From contig NZ_CP059275.1 in assembly GCF_013694365.1 (NCBI RefSeq), forward strand, positions 310,001-374,000: 64,000 nt of DNA, written 5' to 3'. A program made the position numbers and the translations under genes. Positions 9,386 through 19,030 of the stretch are shown piece by piece; position 1 is the stretch's first letter; each line of letters starts with the position of its first letter. This DNA is from Limosilactobacillus reuteri (GTDB lineage Bacteria; Bacillota; Bacilli; Lactobacillales; Lactobacillaceae). The notes under the pieces were generated by a model that saw only the letters and a list, made by a program, of their open reading frames with translations, made no database searches and had not been told where the DNA came from.

Positions 9386-10924
9386 TTGAAAAATAAAGTC
9401 GGACGCGAAATTTCAGATAAAATTTTAGATTCAACAAACTACAAGCCATTTGAAACTACTGAAATTGGTCATCCAATTGTTCACTATACTGGTCATGATG
9501 TTCGTGTTACCAAGGGTGACGATAAGTTAGTAGATTCATTAGATGATGTTATCAAGAATAACTTGAAGGACGGGATGACAATTTCGTTCCACCACCACTT
9601 CCGTAATGGTGACTTTGTATTTAACATGGTTATGGATAAAATCATCAAGATGGGTTACAAAGACTTAACTTTGGCTCCATCATCGTTAACTGGGGTAATG
9701 AATGATAAGGTAATCGAAGCTATTAAGGCTGGTACAATTACTAACATTACTAGTTCTGGTATGCGTGGAAGTCTTGGAGAAGCCGTTTCTCACGGTTTAT
9801 TAAAGAATCCGGTTATTTTCCGTTCACATGGTAATCGTGCACGTTCAATTGAAAATGGAAACATTAAAATTGATGTGGCCTTTATTGGTGTTCCTAACTC
9901 AGATCGAATGGGAAATGCTAATGGTATGAATGGTGAGTCAGCTTTGGGATCATTAGGTTATGCATTAGTTGATGCCAAATACGCAGATAAAGTTATTCTT
10001 GTAACAGATACAATTGCTGATTATCCTAATACACCTGCATCAATCCAACAAACACAAGTAGATTACGTTGTAAAAGTTGATAAAGTTGGGGATCCAGACC
10101 GTATTGGTAGTGGTGCAACACGTTTCACTAAGGATCCTAAAGAATTGAAGATTGCAAAGATGGTTAATGATGTAATTGTAAATTCTCCATACTTTAAAGA
10201 AGGTTTCTCATTCCAAACTGGTACTGGTGGAGCTGCTTTAGCTGTTACCCGTTTCCTTCGTCAAGCAATGATTGATAACAACATTACTGCTTCCTTTACT
10301 TGTGGTGGAACTACTTCGCCAATCGTTAAACTTTTAGAAGAAGGATTAGTAAAGAAAGTTATGGATGTTCAAGATTTTGATAAGGGTGCTGCTTCAAGTA
10401 TGAAGAGCAATCCTGGTCAAATTGAAATTGACGGATCATGGTATGCTGATCCTGATAACAAGGGAGCAATGGTTGATCAACTGGACATTGCAATTCTTTC
10501 TGCTTTGGAAATCGATACTGATTTCAATGTTAATGTTTTAACTGGATCTAATGGTGAAATTCGTGGTGCTGTTGGTGGACACCAAGATGCTGGTACTGCA
10601 AAGATGACAATTATTTCTGCCCCATTAACTCGTGGTCGGATTGCAACAATTGTACCAGCTGTTAATTCAGTAACTACCCCAGGTTCATCAATTGATGTTG
10701 TTGTTACTGAAGTAGGGGTTGCTGTAAATCCTGCACGTAAAGATTTAATTGAAGCATTCAAGAATGTGCCAAGTATTCCATTGATTTCAATTGAAGAATT
10801 ACAACAACATGCAGAAAAGATTGTTGGTAAGCCAGAAAAGATTGAATATACTGATCGAACAGTTGCACTTGTTGAATATCGTGATGGTACTTTAATTGAT
10901 GAAATTAAACAAATTAAGGACTAA
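9386..10924 (+). CDS. citF: citrate lyase alpha subunit (citrate CoA-transferase)
   Basis: A 512-residue CitF, which swaps acetate for citrate on the acyl-carrier CitD during cleavage of citrate to acetate and oxaloacetate. The conserved N-terminal region with [10 protein letters not shown] (around residue 70) and the [10 protein letters not shown] block (about 395-404) are present, and the length is normal. The start is TTG. Its first 11 bases equal the last 11 of citE (11820-11830), where GAGGAGGG lies 8 nt upstream, so natively citF overlaps the end of citE and follows it. Confidence 0.95.
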   Translation: MKNKVGREISDKILDSTNYKPFETTEIGHPIVHYTGHDVRVTKGDDKLVDSLDDVIKNNLKDGMTISFHHHFRNGDFVFNMVMDKIIKMGYKDLTLAPSSLTGVMNDKVIEAIKAGTITNITSSGMRGSLGEAVSHGLLKNPVIFRSHGNRARSIENGNIKIDVAFIGVPNSDRMGNANGMNGESALGSLGYALVDAKYADKVILVTDTIADYPNTPASIQQTQVDYVVKVDKVGDPDRIGSGATRFTKDPKELKIAKMVNDVIVNSPYFKEGFSFQTGTGGAALAVTRFLRQAMIDNNITASFTCGGTTSPIVKLLEEGLVKKVMDVQDFDKGAASSMKSNPGQIEIDGSWYADPDNKGAMVDQLDIAILSALEIDTDFNVNVLTGSNGEIRGAVGGHQDAGTAKMTIISAPLTRGRIATIVPAVNSVTTPGSSIDVVVTEVGVAVNPARKDLIEAFKNVPSIPLISIEELQQHAEKIVGKPEKIEYTDRTVALVEYRDGTLIDEIKQIKD

Positions 10925-11830
10925 ATGGAAGAACGTTTACGTCGGACAATGATGTTTGTTCCAGGTAACAATGCCGGAATGGTAAAGGATGCTGGTATTT
11001 ACGGTGCCGACTCCATTATGTTTGACTTGGAAGATTCAGTTTCAATGGCAGAAAAAGATGCTGCCCGGATGTTAGTTTATCAAGCTCTTCAAACACAAGA
11101 TTATGGTGATTCAGAATTAGTTGTTCGTGTTAATGGAATTGATACACCATTTTTTAAGAATGATGTTTTCGCAATGGTAAAAGCTGGTATTCAAGTTGTT
11201 CGTTTGCCAAAAGTAGAATCAGCTCAAATGATGCTAGATCTTGTAAAAGTAGTAGAAGAAGCTGAAAACAAATTTGGTATTAAGCCAGGGACAACGCATG
11301 TTATGGCAGCTATTGAAAGTGCTAAGGGAGTACTTAATGCACCAGAAATTGCTGCAAGTACTGACCGGATGATTGGTTTGGCACTTTCTGCTGAAGACTA
11401 TACGACTGATATGAAGACTCATCGTTACCCAGATGGAGCAGAACTTGAGTTTGCTCGAAACATGATTCTTCATGCAGCACGTGCCGCTGGTATTGCAGCC
11501 TTTGATACTGTCTTTACTAATATGAATGATGTAGAAGGCTTTAAACGTGAAACTGAACACATTCATGAATTAGGATTTGACGGTAAATCTCTTGTTAACC
11601 CTCGTCAAATTGATTGGGTAAATAAGATTTATGAACCAACCAAGAAAGAAATTGAAAATGCATTGGACGTTGAAGCTGCAATTGAAGAAGCACACCAAAA
11701 GGGTTCAGGTGTTATCTCAATGAACGGTCAAATGGTTGACCGCCCAGTTGTATTACGTGCACAACGGGTAATTCGTTTAGCAAAGGCTTCTAACTTGATC
11801 AATGAGGAGGGCGAATACATTGAAAAATAA
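10925..11830 (+). CDS. citE: citrate lyase beta subunit (citryl-ACP lyase)
   Basis: A 301-residue CitE, which cleaves citryl-ACP to oxaloacetate and acetyl-ACP. It belongs to the HpcH/HpaI aldolase fold, with MFDLEDSVS (about residues 33-41) and an acidic metal site around GLALSAEDYTTD (about 154-165). The 3' end overlaps the citF start by 11 nt natively. The likely citE ribosome site is GGGAGGT at 12111-12117, in the tail of citD, which natively lies directly upstream. Confidence 0.95.
   Translation: MEERLRRTMMFVPGNNAGMVKDAGIYGADSIMFDLEDSVSMAEKDAARMLVYQALQTQDYGDSELVVRVNGIDTPFFKNDVFAMVKAGIQVVRLPKVESAQMMLDLVKVVEEAENKFGIKPGTTHVMAAIESAKGVLNAPEIAASTDRMIGLALSAEDYTTDMKTHRYPDGAELEFARNMILHAARAAGIAAFDTVFTNMNDVEGFKRETEHIHELGFDGKSLVNPRQIDWVNKIYEPTKKEIENALDVEAAIEEAHQKGSGVISMNGQMVDRPVVLRAQRVIRLAKASNLINEEGEYIEK
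11804..11811 (+). promoter_or_regulatory. ribosome binding site of citF, inside citE
   Basis: GAGGAGGG, 8 nt before the TTG at 11820 that is the native citF start codon. It fixes TTG as the citF start and shows the native order citE-citF. Confidence 0.8.
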
Positions 11831-12124
11831 ATGGATATTAAGAAGACTGCATTAGCAGGAACTTTGGAATCTTCCGATATTCAAATTACTTTGAGCCAAG
11901 GTAATAATGGTATCAACATTGACTTAGATTCCTCTGTGGAAGAACTTTATGGTAATCAAATTCGTAAGGTGATTACTGATACTTTAACTGCTTATGGAAT
12001 TGATAATGCCAATGTTAAAGCTGTGGATAAAGGAGCTTTAGATTGTGTAATTAAAGCACGGACAATGGCTGCTGCTCAACGTGCTCTTGATACAGCAGAT
12101 CAACCAGACTGGGAGGTATTTTAA
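11831..12124 (+). CDS. citD: citrate lyase gamma subunit (acyl carrier protein)
   Basis: A 97-residue CitD, the small carrier that bears the phosphoribosyl-dephospho-CoA arm. The modification site is the serine in AGTLESSD, at about residue 14-15 as in known CitD proteins. It works with CitE and CitF in the lyase complex and is charged by CitC and CitXG. The tail carries GGGAGGT (12111-12117), suited to serve as ribosome site for citE in the native order. Confidence 0.95.
   Translation: MDIKKTALAGTLESSDIQITLSQGNNGINIDLDSSVEELYGNQIRKVITDTLTAYGIDNANVKAVDKGALDCVIKARTMAAAQRALDTADQPDWEVF
12111..12117 (+). promoter_or_regulatory. probable ribosome binding site of citE, inside citD
   Basis: GGGAGGT shortly before the citD stop codon. 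In the native order the citE ATG would follow within a few bases, possibly sharing the last A of the stop. The sharing itself cannot be proven from this text. Confidence 0.55.
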
Positions 12125-13168
12125 ATGGAAGTTCGTGAAATTAACATTCATTTAAAACGCAATTTGACCAAGTGGCAAAAGTTCTTGCGGTTCAATGGAA
12201 TTGAAGTTTTTTCTGAAAAAGAAACATCTTCTATTGATAAGACTTTTGTATGGGAAGAAAATGGTGAGATTTTAGCAACTGGATCAATTGCTGGTAATGT
12301 ATTGAAGTATATTGCAATTTGTTCAAAAGTTCAGGGACATGGTGAAACATTTAACAGTTTGGTTAGTAAATTAGAAAACGAAGCTGCAATGATGGGGCGC
12401 TTTCATTTGTTTGTTTTTACGAAACCACAATATAGTCAAAGTTTCCAGTATGTTGGATTTCATGAATTAGCAAAAGTAGAACAAGGAACTGTATTAGAAA
12501 GTGGAACCCCTGATATTCATGACTATATTTCGTCTTTGCCACACTTTAACGATCAAGAAAGAAACAAGATCGCGGGAATTGTTATGAACGCTAATCCTTT
12601 TACAAACGGACATCGTTACCTAGTTGAAACTGCTAGTAAAGAAAATGATCATGTGTATGTTTTCGTTGTTAGTGAAGATGTTTCTATTTTTTCATTTTCT
12701 GAACGCTTTAAATTAGTTAAAGCTGGAGTGGCTGATTTACCAAATGTTATAGTAGTACCAGGTAAGGAATACATGGTTAGTTATGCTACGTTTCCAGCAT
12801 ACTTTTTAAAAGATGATCAAAATGTTGGAAGATTTCAAGCTTCCTTGGATGCAACCCTTTTTAAGGAACAAATTGCAAAACCACTTAATATAACATCTCG
12901 ATATCTTGGGAATGAACCATATTCCAAAACAACAAATATATATAATGAAGAGTTAAATAGGGTTCTACCACCTGATGTTGAAGTAAAGATTATTGATCGA
13001 AAGAAAAACAAGGATCAGGATATTATTTCAGCAACGAAGGTACGAGCAGCAATTGCTAATGATAATATTGAGTTAGTAAAAAAGTATGTTCCAGATACAA
13101 CGCTCGAATTTATTAAAAACAACTGGTCTGAGCTTCAAACTCGGATAAAGGAAGGAAGTATTAAATAA
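12125..13168 (+). CDS. citC: [citrate (pro-3S)-lyase] ligase
   Basis: A 347-residue acetate:citrate-lyase ligase that acetylates the CitD thiol with ATP and so activates the lyase. The N-terminal third resembles an acetyltransferase-like domain. The C-terminal part is a nucleotidyltransferase with the HxGH-type motif NPFTNGHRYL (about residues 158-167) and a late ISATKVR motif. In the known operon order citC comes before citD, and here it stands after it, in line with the reversed order of the whole cluster. Confidence 0.95.
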   Translation: MEVREINIHLKRNLTKWQKFLRFNGIEVFSEKETSSIDKTFVWEENGEILATGSIAGNVLKYIAICSKVQGHGETFNSLVSKLENEAAMMGRFHLFVFTKPQYSQSFQYVGFHELAKVEQGTVLESGTPDIHDYISSLPHFNDQERNKIAGIVMNANPFTNGHRYLVETASKENDHVYVFVVSEDVSIFSFSERFKLVKAGVADLPNVIVVPGKEYMVSYATFPAYFLKDDQNVGRFQASLDATLFKEQIAKPLNITSRYLGNEPYSKTTNIYNEELNRVLPPDVEVKIIDRKKNKDQDIISATKVRAAIANDNIELVKKYVPDTTLEFIKNNWSELQTRIKEGSIK

Positions 13169-14326
13169 ATGGAAGATAAAGAAATACTCTCAATGCATGC
13201 TAAGAACCAAGGAGTACTTAATATTGCACCTCAATTTGAAGTGAAAAATCGAAAAGAATTAGGTGAAGCGTATACTCCAGGAGTTGCGATAATCTCTAAG
13301 CTTATAGAACGTTATCCCGAACTAAAGGATAAATATACTCTTAGTGGAAAACTTGTAGCATTAGTAACAGATGGCTCTGCTGTTTTGGGATTAGGAAACA
13401 TTGGCCCAGCCGGTGGTCTTCCAGTTGTTGAGGGGAAAGCATTACTTTATAAGGATTTGGCTAATGTTAATGCACTACCTTTAACTGTTGAGCAAGTTCC
13501 TGTTAATGAATTTGTAGCAACATTAAAGAATATGCAGGAATCTTTTGCGGGTTTTCATTTAGAAGATATTAAAGCACCTCGTTGTTTTGAAATCGAAGAG
13601 AAATTGTCTAAAGTAGTTAATATTCCAGTTTATCATGATGATCAAGAAGGAACAGCAATTGTTGTTTTGGCTGGATTAATTAATGCTGCTAGAGTAGTAA
13701 AGAAAAATCTGAAAGATTTGAAAGTCATAATTAATGGAGTTGGAGCGTCAGGAGTTGCAACAGCTCGATTACTTTTTGCGGCAGGTATTAAAAATATTAC
13801 ATTTGTTGATATTGATGGGCCAGTGCATGTTGATAGTCAAAATTATAATCATTATCAAACAGATTTAGTAAAACAAAGTGCTGATCAAACTCCTTATAAG
13901 AATTTAAGTGAAGCGGTAAAGGATCGGGATGTTTTTATCGGTCTTTCTGATGCAGATGTTTTAACAAGTGAACAAGTAAAGACAATGGCTAAGAATCCAA
14001 TTATTTTTGCACTTGCAAATCCAAAGCCTGAGATTGATCCTCAAATTGCAAAAGATGCAGATGCAGCAGTAATGGCAACTGGCTCAAGTCAATATCCAAA
14101 TCAAGTAAATAATATTTTGGTATTTCCCGGGTTATATAAAGGATTATTATCAGCTGATTTAAATAAAGTCGATTTTGGCCTTGAAAAAGCAATTGCTTCT
14201 GCATTAGCAAATATGATTTCTAATCCAACAGCTGAAAAAATTGTTCCTGGAGTATTTGATGATGGTGTAGTAAATACAGTAGCTAAAGCTGTTCAACATT
14301 ATGCAAGTCAAAAGAATAACGATTAG
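13169..14326 (+). CDS. citM: malic enzyme family protein, probable oxaloacetate decarboxylase CitM
   Basis: A 385-residue NAD(P)-dependent malic enzyme of the short bacterial type. It has the YTPGVA motif (about residues 35-40), the catalytic-lysine region GLPVVEGKALLYK, the metal motif EDIKAPRCFE and the dinucleotide motif GVGASGVATA (about 191-200). Homologues in cit operons of lactic acid bacteria (CitM) act as soluble oxaloacetate decarboxylases giving pyruvate. Position next to citC favours that role, but malate decarboxylation cannot be excluded. Confidence 0.85.
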   Translation: MEDKEILSMHAKNQGVLNIAPQFEVKNRKELGEAYTPGVAIISKLIERYPELKDKYTLSGKLVALVTDGSAVLGLGNIGPAGGLPVVEGKALLYKDLANVNALPLTVEQVPVNEFVATLKNMQESFAGFHLEDIKAPRCFEIEEKLSKVVNIPVYHDDQEGTAIVVLAGLINAARVVKKNLKDLKVIINGVGASGVATARLLFAAGIKNITFVDIDGPVHVDSQNYNHYQTDLVKQSADQTPYKNLSEAVKDRDVFIGLSDADVLTSEQVKTMAKNPIIFALANPKPEIDPQIAKDADAAVMATGSSQYPNQVNNILVFPGLYKGLLSADLNKVDFGLEKAIASALANMISNPTAEKIVPGVFDDGVVNTVAKAVQHYASQKNND

Positions 14327-15271
14327 ATGAACTCACAGCATCAACAATTACTCGGTAACCTTGCACAAGATTATTACCTTAGCAAAATGGCAATTAGTGA
14401 TATTTCTAAAAAATATAATCTTAGTCGCTACCTCATTATGAAATACCTTGATGAAGCATTTTCAAGCGGGATTGTTGATATAAGCATTCATACAGATTAT
14501 GACCGAAATGCTCAACTAGAACGCGAATTATCAAATAGTTTTGATATAAAAAATGTCTATGTTATTAAAGATCCAAGCAACCCCTTGGACCGCGATAAAA
14601 TCATTGCTAACTTTGCAGCTAATCAGATCCAATCTCTTATTAAAGAATATAAAATAATCGGATTATCGTGGGGGGAAACAATTTATACTATTCTTGATCA
14701 TTTCAGCAAACACTCTTCCCGCAATTTAGTTTTCACACAATTTATGGGTGAAAATATGAAATATAAATCTTCTGCCGCATCAATGCGAATGGTACAAAAA
14801 GCTGCATCCAAATATGATTGTCCTTATTACACCATTCCCGGACCACTTTATATTCTTAATGACGAAGCAAGAAATGACCTATATTCCGAACCGGCTTTTA
14901 CAGAAGCATTTAAGGTTGCCAATAAAATGGAAATGATTGTTTGTGGATTAGGCACTCTCCAATCAATAGACAGTATCCCTGCTTGGCATGATTATAAAAA
15001 GAGGTTATTTAAAGGAGTTAGTTTAAACCAAATTGCTGGAATGGCATTTGGTCGTCCATATGATATTAACGGTAACTTTCTAATTCATCCCACTAACGAT
15101 AAAACTCTCTCTATCCCTTTAAATAAAATTCTTAACGTTCCTATACGCTTTGCTATTGTTCAACGCAAATCAAAATATCAAGCCGCTTTAGGAGCCCTTC
15201 GTGGAGGTTTATTTACTGATATGATACTTACAGAATCAATCGCTTTACGAATTATTGAAGAGTTAAGATAA
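14327..15271 (+). CDS. SorC/DeoR-type transcriptional regulator, likely CitR/CitI
   Basis: A 314-residue protein with an N-terminal helix-turn-helix (about residues 15-40, ISDISKKYNLSRY) and a C-terminal sugar-binding-like domain of the SorC family. In Weissella and other lactic acid bacteria a regulator of this type (CitI) senses citrate and activates the divergent cit operon. The position between citM and the carrier gene fits that role. Natively it may be divergent from citM; its operator DNA is missing here. Confidence 0.8.
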   Translation: MNSQHQQLLGNLAQDYYLSKMAISDISKKYNLSRYLIMKYLDEAFSSGIVDISIHTDYDRNAQLERELSNSFDIKNVYVIKDPSNPLDRDKIIANFAANQIQSLIKEYKIIGLSWGETIYTILDHFSKHSSRNLVFTQFMGENMKYKSSAASMRMVQKAASKYDCPYYTIPGPLYILNDEARNDLYSEPAFTEAFKVANKMEMIVCGLGTLQSIDSIPAWHDYKKRLFKGVSLNQIAGMAFGRPYDINGNFLIHPTNDKTLSIPLNKILNVPIRFAIVQRKSKYQAALGALRGGLFTDMILTESIALRIIEELR

Positions 15272-16693
15272 ATGGGATTAGCTAAATTTAAAGCTAAGGC
15301 ATGGGCATGGCCCGTTGCTGTTGGCTTAATCTTATGGTTCTGCGGTCCGATCCGTCCTGATGGCGTTTCTATGGCTGCTTGGCATATGTTTGCTATTTTC
15401 GTAGCAACGATTGTGGGATGTATCACCCAGCCGTTACCGATTGCCGGAACGACTTTAGTTGGGTTCACAATTATGGTCTTGGTTGGCATTGTACCGATGG
15501 AAGAGGCATTAAAGGCCTTTGAAAATTCGTCATCATGGCTGATTGCAATGGCCTTCCTACTTTCCCGTGGTTTTATTAAAACGGGATTAGGTCGGCGAAT
15601 TGCTTTGGTCTTTGTTCGTAGTTTTGGGCAACATAGTTTGGGGTTAGCATACTCCATTATGGGAATTGATTTGGTTACTTCACCAGCCATTCCAAGTAAT
15701 ACTGCCCGGGCTGGTGGGGTAGTTTATCCAATTATTAAGTCCTTAGCTGAAACTTATGGGTCTGACCCAAAGAAAGGTACTCGGAAAAAGATAGGTTCTT
15801 TCCTAGTTTTCACTGAATTCCACAGTAATTTGATTACTTCCGCAACCTTCATGACGGCTATGGCACCAAACTTGGTTGTAGTTGCCTTAGCTAAGACATT
15901 AAACATTAATATTACTTGGGTTGGATGGTTTGTAGCCGGAGTTCTTCCTAGTGTACTTTGTTTAATTGCTGTGCCATACATTATCTACAAGATGTACCCA
16001 CCAGAAATCAAAGAAACACCAAACGCTAAGACTTGGGCTAATAGCGAACTTGAAAAGATGGGTAGCATGAAGCTTTCTGAAAAGCTCATGGGGCTTATTT
16101 TCTTATTGACTCTTGTTTTATGGATGTTGACTAGTTTTATTCCTGCTATTAACGCGACTTTTGTGGCTTTCTTAGCAATTGCTCTTCTGCTTATTACTGG
16201 CGTGTTGGAAACTAAGGACGTCTTGAACGAATCTGGTGCTTGGAATGTATTGATTTGGCTTTCAATCTTAGTATTCATGGCTAGTGAATTGACTAAGTTA
16301 GGCTTCATTAAATGGTTCTCTAACAGTATTGAAGGTGCCCTTCACGGAGTTAGCTGGATTTGGGTATTAGTTGTATTAGTAGTTGTCTACTTCTACGCTC
16401 ACTATTTCTTTGCCAGTGCTACTGCTCACGTTACTGCAATGTACACGGCTTTCGTTTCTGTAGCGATTGCTGCTGGAGCACCAGCAATGTTAACTGCAAT
16501 GCTCCTTGCCTTCACTTCTGCTATCATGGGTTCTACTACTCACTATGCTAACGGACCAGCTTCGATTTTATCATCATCTGGTTACGTTACTCAGAGCGAA
16601 TGGTGGAAGATGAACTTTATATTAGGTATCTTCTACTTACTTGTTTACGGTATTATTGGAACCTTCTGGATGCGCCTAATTGGCATTTCGTAG
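15272..16693 (+). CDS. DASS-family dicarboxylate/tricarboxylate carrier, CitT-like
   Basis: A 473-residue divalent anion:sodium symporter family protein with about 12 membrane segments. It carries the DASS hallmarks PLPIAGTTL near residue 50, SNTARAGGVVYPI near 142 and a serine/threonine-rich second hairpin near MGSTTHYANGPA (about 418-429). E. coli CitT exchanges citrate for succinate. The neighbouring genes could make succinate from citrate, so such an exchange is attractive, but malate or other dicarboxylates are equally possible. Confidence 0.85.
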   Translation: MGLAKFKAKAWAWPVAVGLILWFCGPIRPDGVSMAAWHMFAIFVATIVGCITQPLPIAGTTLVGFTIMVLVGIVPMEEALKAFENSSSWLIAMAFLLSRGFIKTGLGRRIALVFVRSFGQHSLGLAYSIMGIDLVTSPAIPSNTARAGGVVYPIIKSLAETYGSDPKKGTRKKIGSFLVFTEFHSNLITSATFMTAMAPNLVVVALAKTLNINITWVGWFVAGVLPSVLCLIAVPYIIYKMYPPEIKETPNAKTWANSELEKMGSMKLSEKLMGLIFLLTLVLWMLTSFIPAINATFVAFLAIALLLITGVLETKDVLNESGAWNVLIWLSILVFMASELTKLGFIKWFSNSIEGALHGVSWIWVLVVLVVVYFYAHYFFASATAHVTAMYTAFVSVAIAAGAPAMLTAMLLAFTSAIMGSTTHYANGPASILSSSGYVTQSEWWKMNFILGIFYLLVYGIIGTFWMRLIGIS

Positions 16694-17635
16694 ATGTTAG
16701 GACATCATCATAAAGTTGTGCTTGTTGGTGATGGAGCTGTAGGATCATCATTCGCATTCTCACTCCTTCAAACAACACAAGAAATTGATGAATTAGTTAT
16801 TGTTGACCTAAAGAAAGAAAAGGCAACTGGAGAATCATTGGATTTACAAGATATTACTCCACTAACTAGTCCAGTCAACATTCACGCAGGGGATTATTCT
16901 GATGCTACAGATGCTGATGTTGTAGTTATTACTGCTGGAGTTCCACGCAAGCCAGGCGAGACTCGTTTGGATCTTGTTTCAAAGAACACAAAGATTCTTT
17001 CAACTATTGTTAACCCAATTGTTGAAAGTGGATTCAACGGCATTTTTGTTGTATCAAGTAATCCTGTTGATATTTTAACTACAGTGACACAACAACTTTC
17101 TGGATTCCCTAAGCATCGTGTTATCGGAACTGGTACTTCATTAGACACGGCTCGATTGAATGTACTTTTATCTGAAAAGTTAAATGTTCCAGTAAATGAA
17201 ATTGATGCTTTAGTTTTAGGGGAACATGGAGATACATCGTTTGGTGCATTCGATGAAGCCACTATTAATGGAAAACCGTTAAAAGAAGTTACTGATTTAA
17301 CTGCTCAGGACTATAGTGAACTTGAAAAAGCAGTTAAAGAACGTGGTGGTAAGATTATCGAAGGAAAAGGAGCTACTTTCTATGGAGTAGCTAAATATCT
17401 TGCTTATATTGTAAAAGCGATTATTGAAAATCGTAATATCATGCTCCCAATATCAGCCCCTTTAATGGGACAATATGGGATTAATGATTTGTATCTTGGA
17501 ATACCTGCAATTGTTAATCGAACAGGAATAGAAAAAGTCGTTGATTACGGACTTTCGGATACAGAAATCGAAAAACTAAAATACTCTGCTGCTAAGATGA
17601 AAGATGTCTTAGATGGTGTGGTTATTAAGAATTAA
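16694..17635 (+). CDS. LDH-fold 2-hydroxyacid dehydrogenase, probable malate dehydrogenase
   Basis: A 313-residue protein of the lactate/malate dehydrogenase family. The NAD motif is GDGAVGSS (residues 12-19). Catalytic residues are Arg91, Asp151, Arg154 and His178 (GEHGDT). Overall it is LDH-like, but the substrate-specificity loop reads GVPRKPGETR, putting Arg85 (bases 16946-16948) where LDHs have Gln102. In Bacillus LDH, changing this glutamine to arginine turns the enzyme into a malate dehydrogenase. With fumarase and fumarate reductase next door, oxaloacetate reduction is the best guess. Automatic naming would likely call it L-lactate dehydrogenase. Confidence 0.8.
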   Translation: MLGHHHKVVLVGDGAVGSSFAFSLLQTTQEIDELVIVDLKKEKATGESLDLQDITPLTSPVNIHAGDYSDATDADVVVITAGVPRKPGETRLDLVSKNTKILSTIVNPIVESGFNGIFVVSSNPVDILTTVTQQLSGFPKHRVIGTGTSLDTARLNVLLSEKLNVPVNEIDALVLGEHGDTSFGAFDEATINGKPLKEVTDLTAQDYSELEKAVKERGGKIIEGKGATFYGVAKYLAYIVKAIIENRNIMLPISAPLMGQYGINDLYLGIPAIVNRTGIEKVVDYGLSDTEIEKLKYSAAKMKDVLDGVVIKN

Positions 17636-19030
17636 ATGGCTGAAAAGTTCCAACCATTATCTGTAAGTAAATTAGATAATGATTACGATGTTATTGTAAT
17701 TGGTTCTGGTGGAACAGGTCTTTCCGCAGCAATTCAAGCAAACGAATTGGGAATGAAGACGGTCGTTCTTGAAAAGGAAGAAGAACTTGGCGGAAATACT
17801 AACCGGGCTTCTTCAGGAATGAACGCCGCTGAAACCAATGTGCAATTACAACATGGAGTAATTGATAACGTTGCCGATTTCTACCATGAAACATACAAAG
17901 ATGGTGGACGTCTAAACGATAAGGATATGCTAGGTTACTTTGTATATCATACAGCTCCAGCAATCGACTGGTTAGCTGATCATGGGATTAAGCTTGATGA
18001 CATTACAATTACTGGTGGAATGTCTCGTAAGCGTACTCACCGTCCAGCAAGTATGGCGCCAATTGGTGGTTTCTTAGTAAAAAGTTTATTGGAAGTTGTT
18101 CAAAAGGAAAACATTCCAGTATTTAATAAGGTTAAAGTTAACAAGCTCTTACAAGATGATGAGGGTAAGGTAATCGGTGTTGAAGCTAATGCTGATGGCC
18201 TAATTAAAACCATCCACGCAAAGGCTGTTATCTTAGCTACTGGTGGATTTGGTGCTTCTAAGGAATACATGAAGCGGTTCCGCCCTGACCTTGCTGATTA
18301 CAAGACTACCAATCAACCAGGAGCAACTGGTGATGGCTTGAAGCTTACTGAAGGCGTTGGCGGTGAATTAATGCAAATGGATCTTGTACAAGTTCACCCA
18401 ACTGTTCAACAAGATAATCCTCATGTTTACCTTATTGGTGAGGCTGTCCGTGGTGAAGGTGCAATCTTAGTTAATGCTGAAGGTAATCGGTTTGTTAACG
18501 AATTAAACACTCGAAAGATTGTTTCTAATGCAATTACTTCCCTTCCAGAACACAGTGCTTACTTAATTTTTGACCAAGGTATTCGTGACCATGCTAAGGC
18601 AATTGAATTTTACGATAAAGTTGGTCTTGTTGTTCATGGCGATACGATTGAAGATCTTGCAAAGAACCTCAACATGGATCCTGAGAACTTAAAGAAAACA
18701 GTTGCAACATGGAATGAAGCTGTTGAAAATCATGACGATAAAGAATTCCATCGGACAACAGGAATGGATCGTGGAATTACTAAGCCAGGATTCTTTGCAA
18801 TCCATATTGCACCTGCAATTCACTACACTATGGGTGGTATTCATATTAATACAAAGACTCAAGTGCTTGATGGTAATGGGGATGTAATCAAGGGATTATA
18901 TGCTGCAGGTGAAGTTGCTGGTGGTTTACATGGTAATAACCGTGTTGGTGGTAACTCAATTGCAGAAACAATTGTCTTTGGACGTCAAGCAGGTCAACAA
19001 GTAACTGTTTACGCCCGTGGCTTAAAGTAA
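17636..19030 (+). CDS. soluble FAD-dependent fumarate reductase
   Basis: A 464-residue flavoprotein of the fumarate reductase/flavocytochrome c flavoprotein family. The FAD site is VIVIGSGGTGLSAA (about residues 20-33). Active-site elements include HPTVQ (about 257), the RGEGAILVN region (about 275) and GNNRVGGNS near the C-terminus. There is no haem domain, no FMN-binding domain and no signal peptide, so it should act in the cytoplasm with a soluble donor, reducing fumarate to succinate. It sits beside fumarase. Confidence 0.85.
   Translation: MAEKFQPLSVSKLDNDYDVIVIGSGGTGLSAAIQANELGMKTVVLEKEEELGGNTNRASSGMNAAETNVQLQHGVIDNVADFYHETYKDGGRLNDKDMLGYFVYHTAPAIDWLADHGIKLDDITITGGMSRKRTHRPASMAPIGGFLVKSLLEVVQKENIPVFNKVKVNKLLQDDEGKVIGVEANADGLIKTIHAKAVILATGGFGASKEYMKRFRPDLADYKTTNQPGATGDGLKLTEGVGGELMQMDLVQVHPTVQQDNPHVYLIGEAVRGEGAILVNAEGNRFVNELNTRKIVSNAITSLPEHSAYLIFDQGIRDHAKAIEFYDKVGLVVHGDTIEDLAKNLNMDPENLKKTVATWNEAVENHDDKEFHRTTGMDRGITKPGFFAIHIAPAIHYTMGGIHINTKTQVLDGNGDVIKGLYAAGEVAGGLHGNNRVGGNSIAETIVFGRQAGQQVTVYARGLK

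Noticed and set aside
7166..9386. 20-21 bp direct repeat (7166-7186 and 9366-9386) as an attachment site or small mobile-element trace
   Set aside because: It is the native overlap of citXG with the hydrolase start; the 21st base matches only by chance with the next gene's first base.
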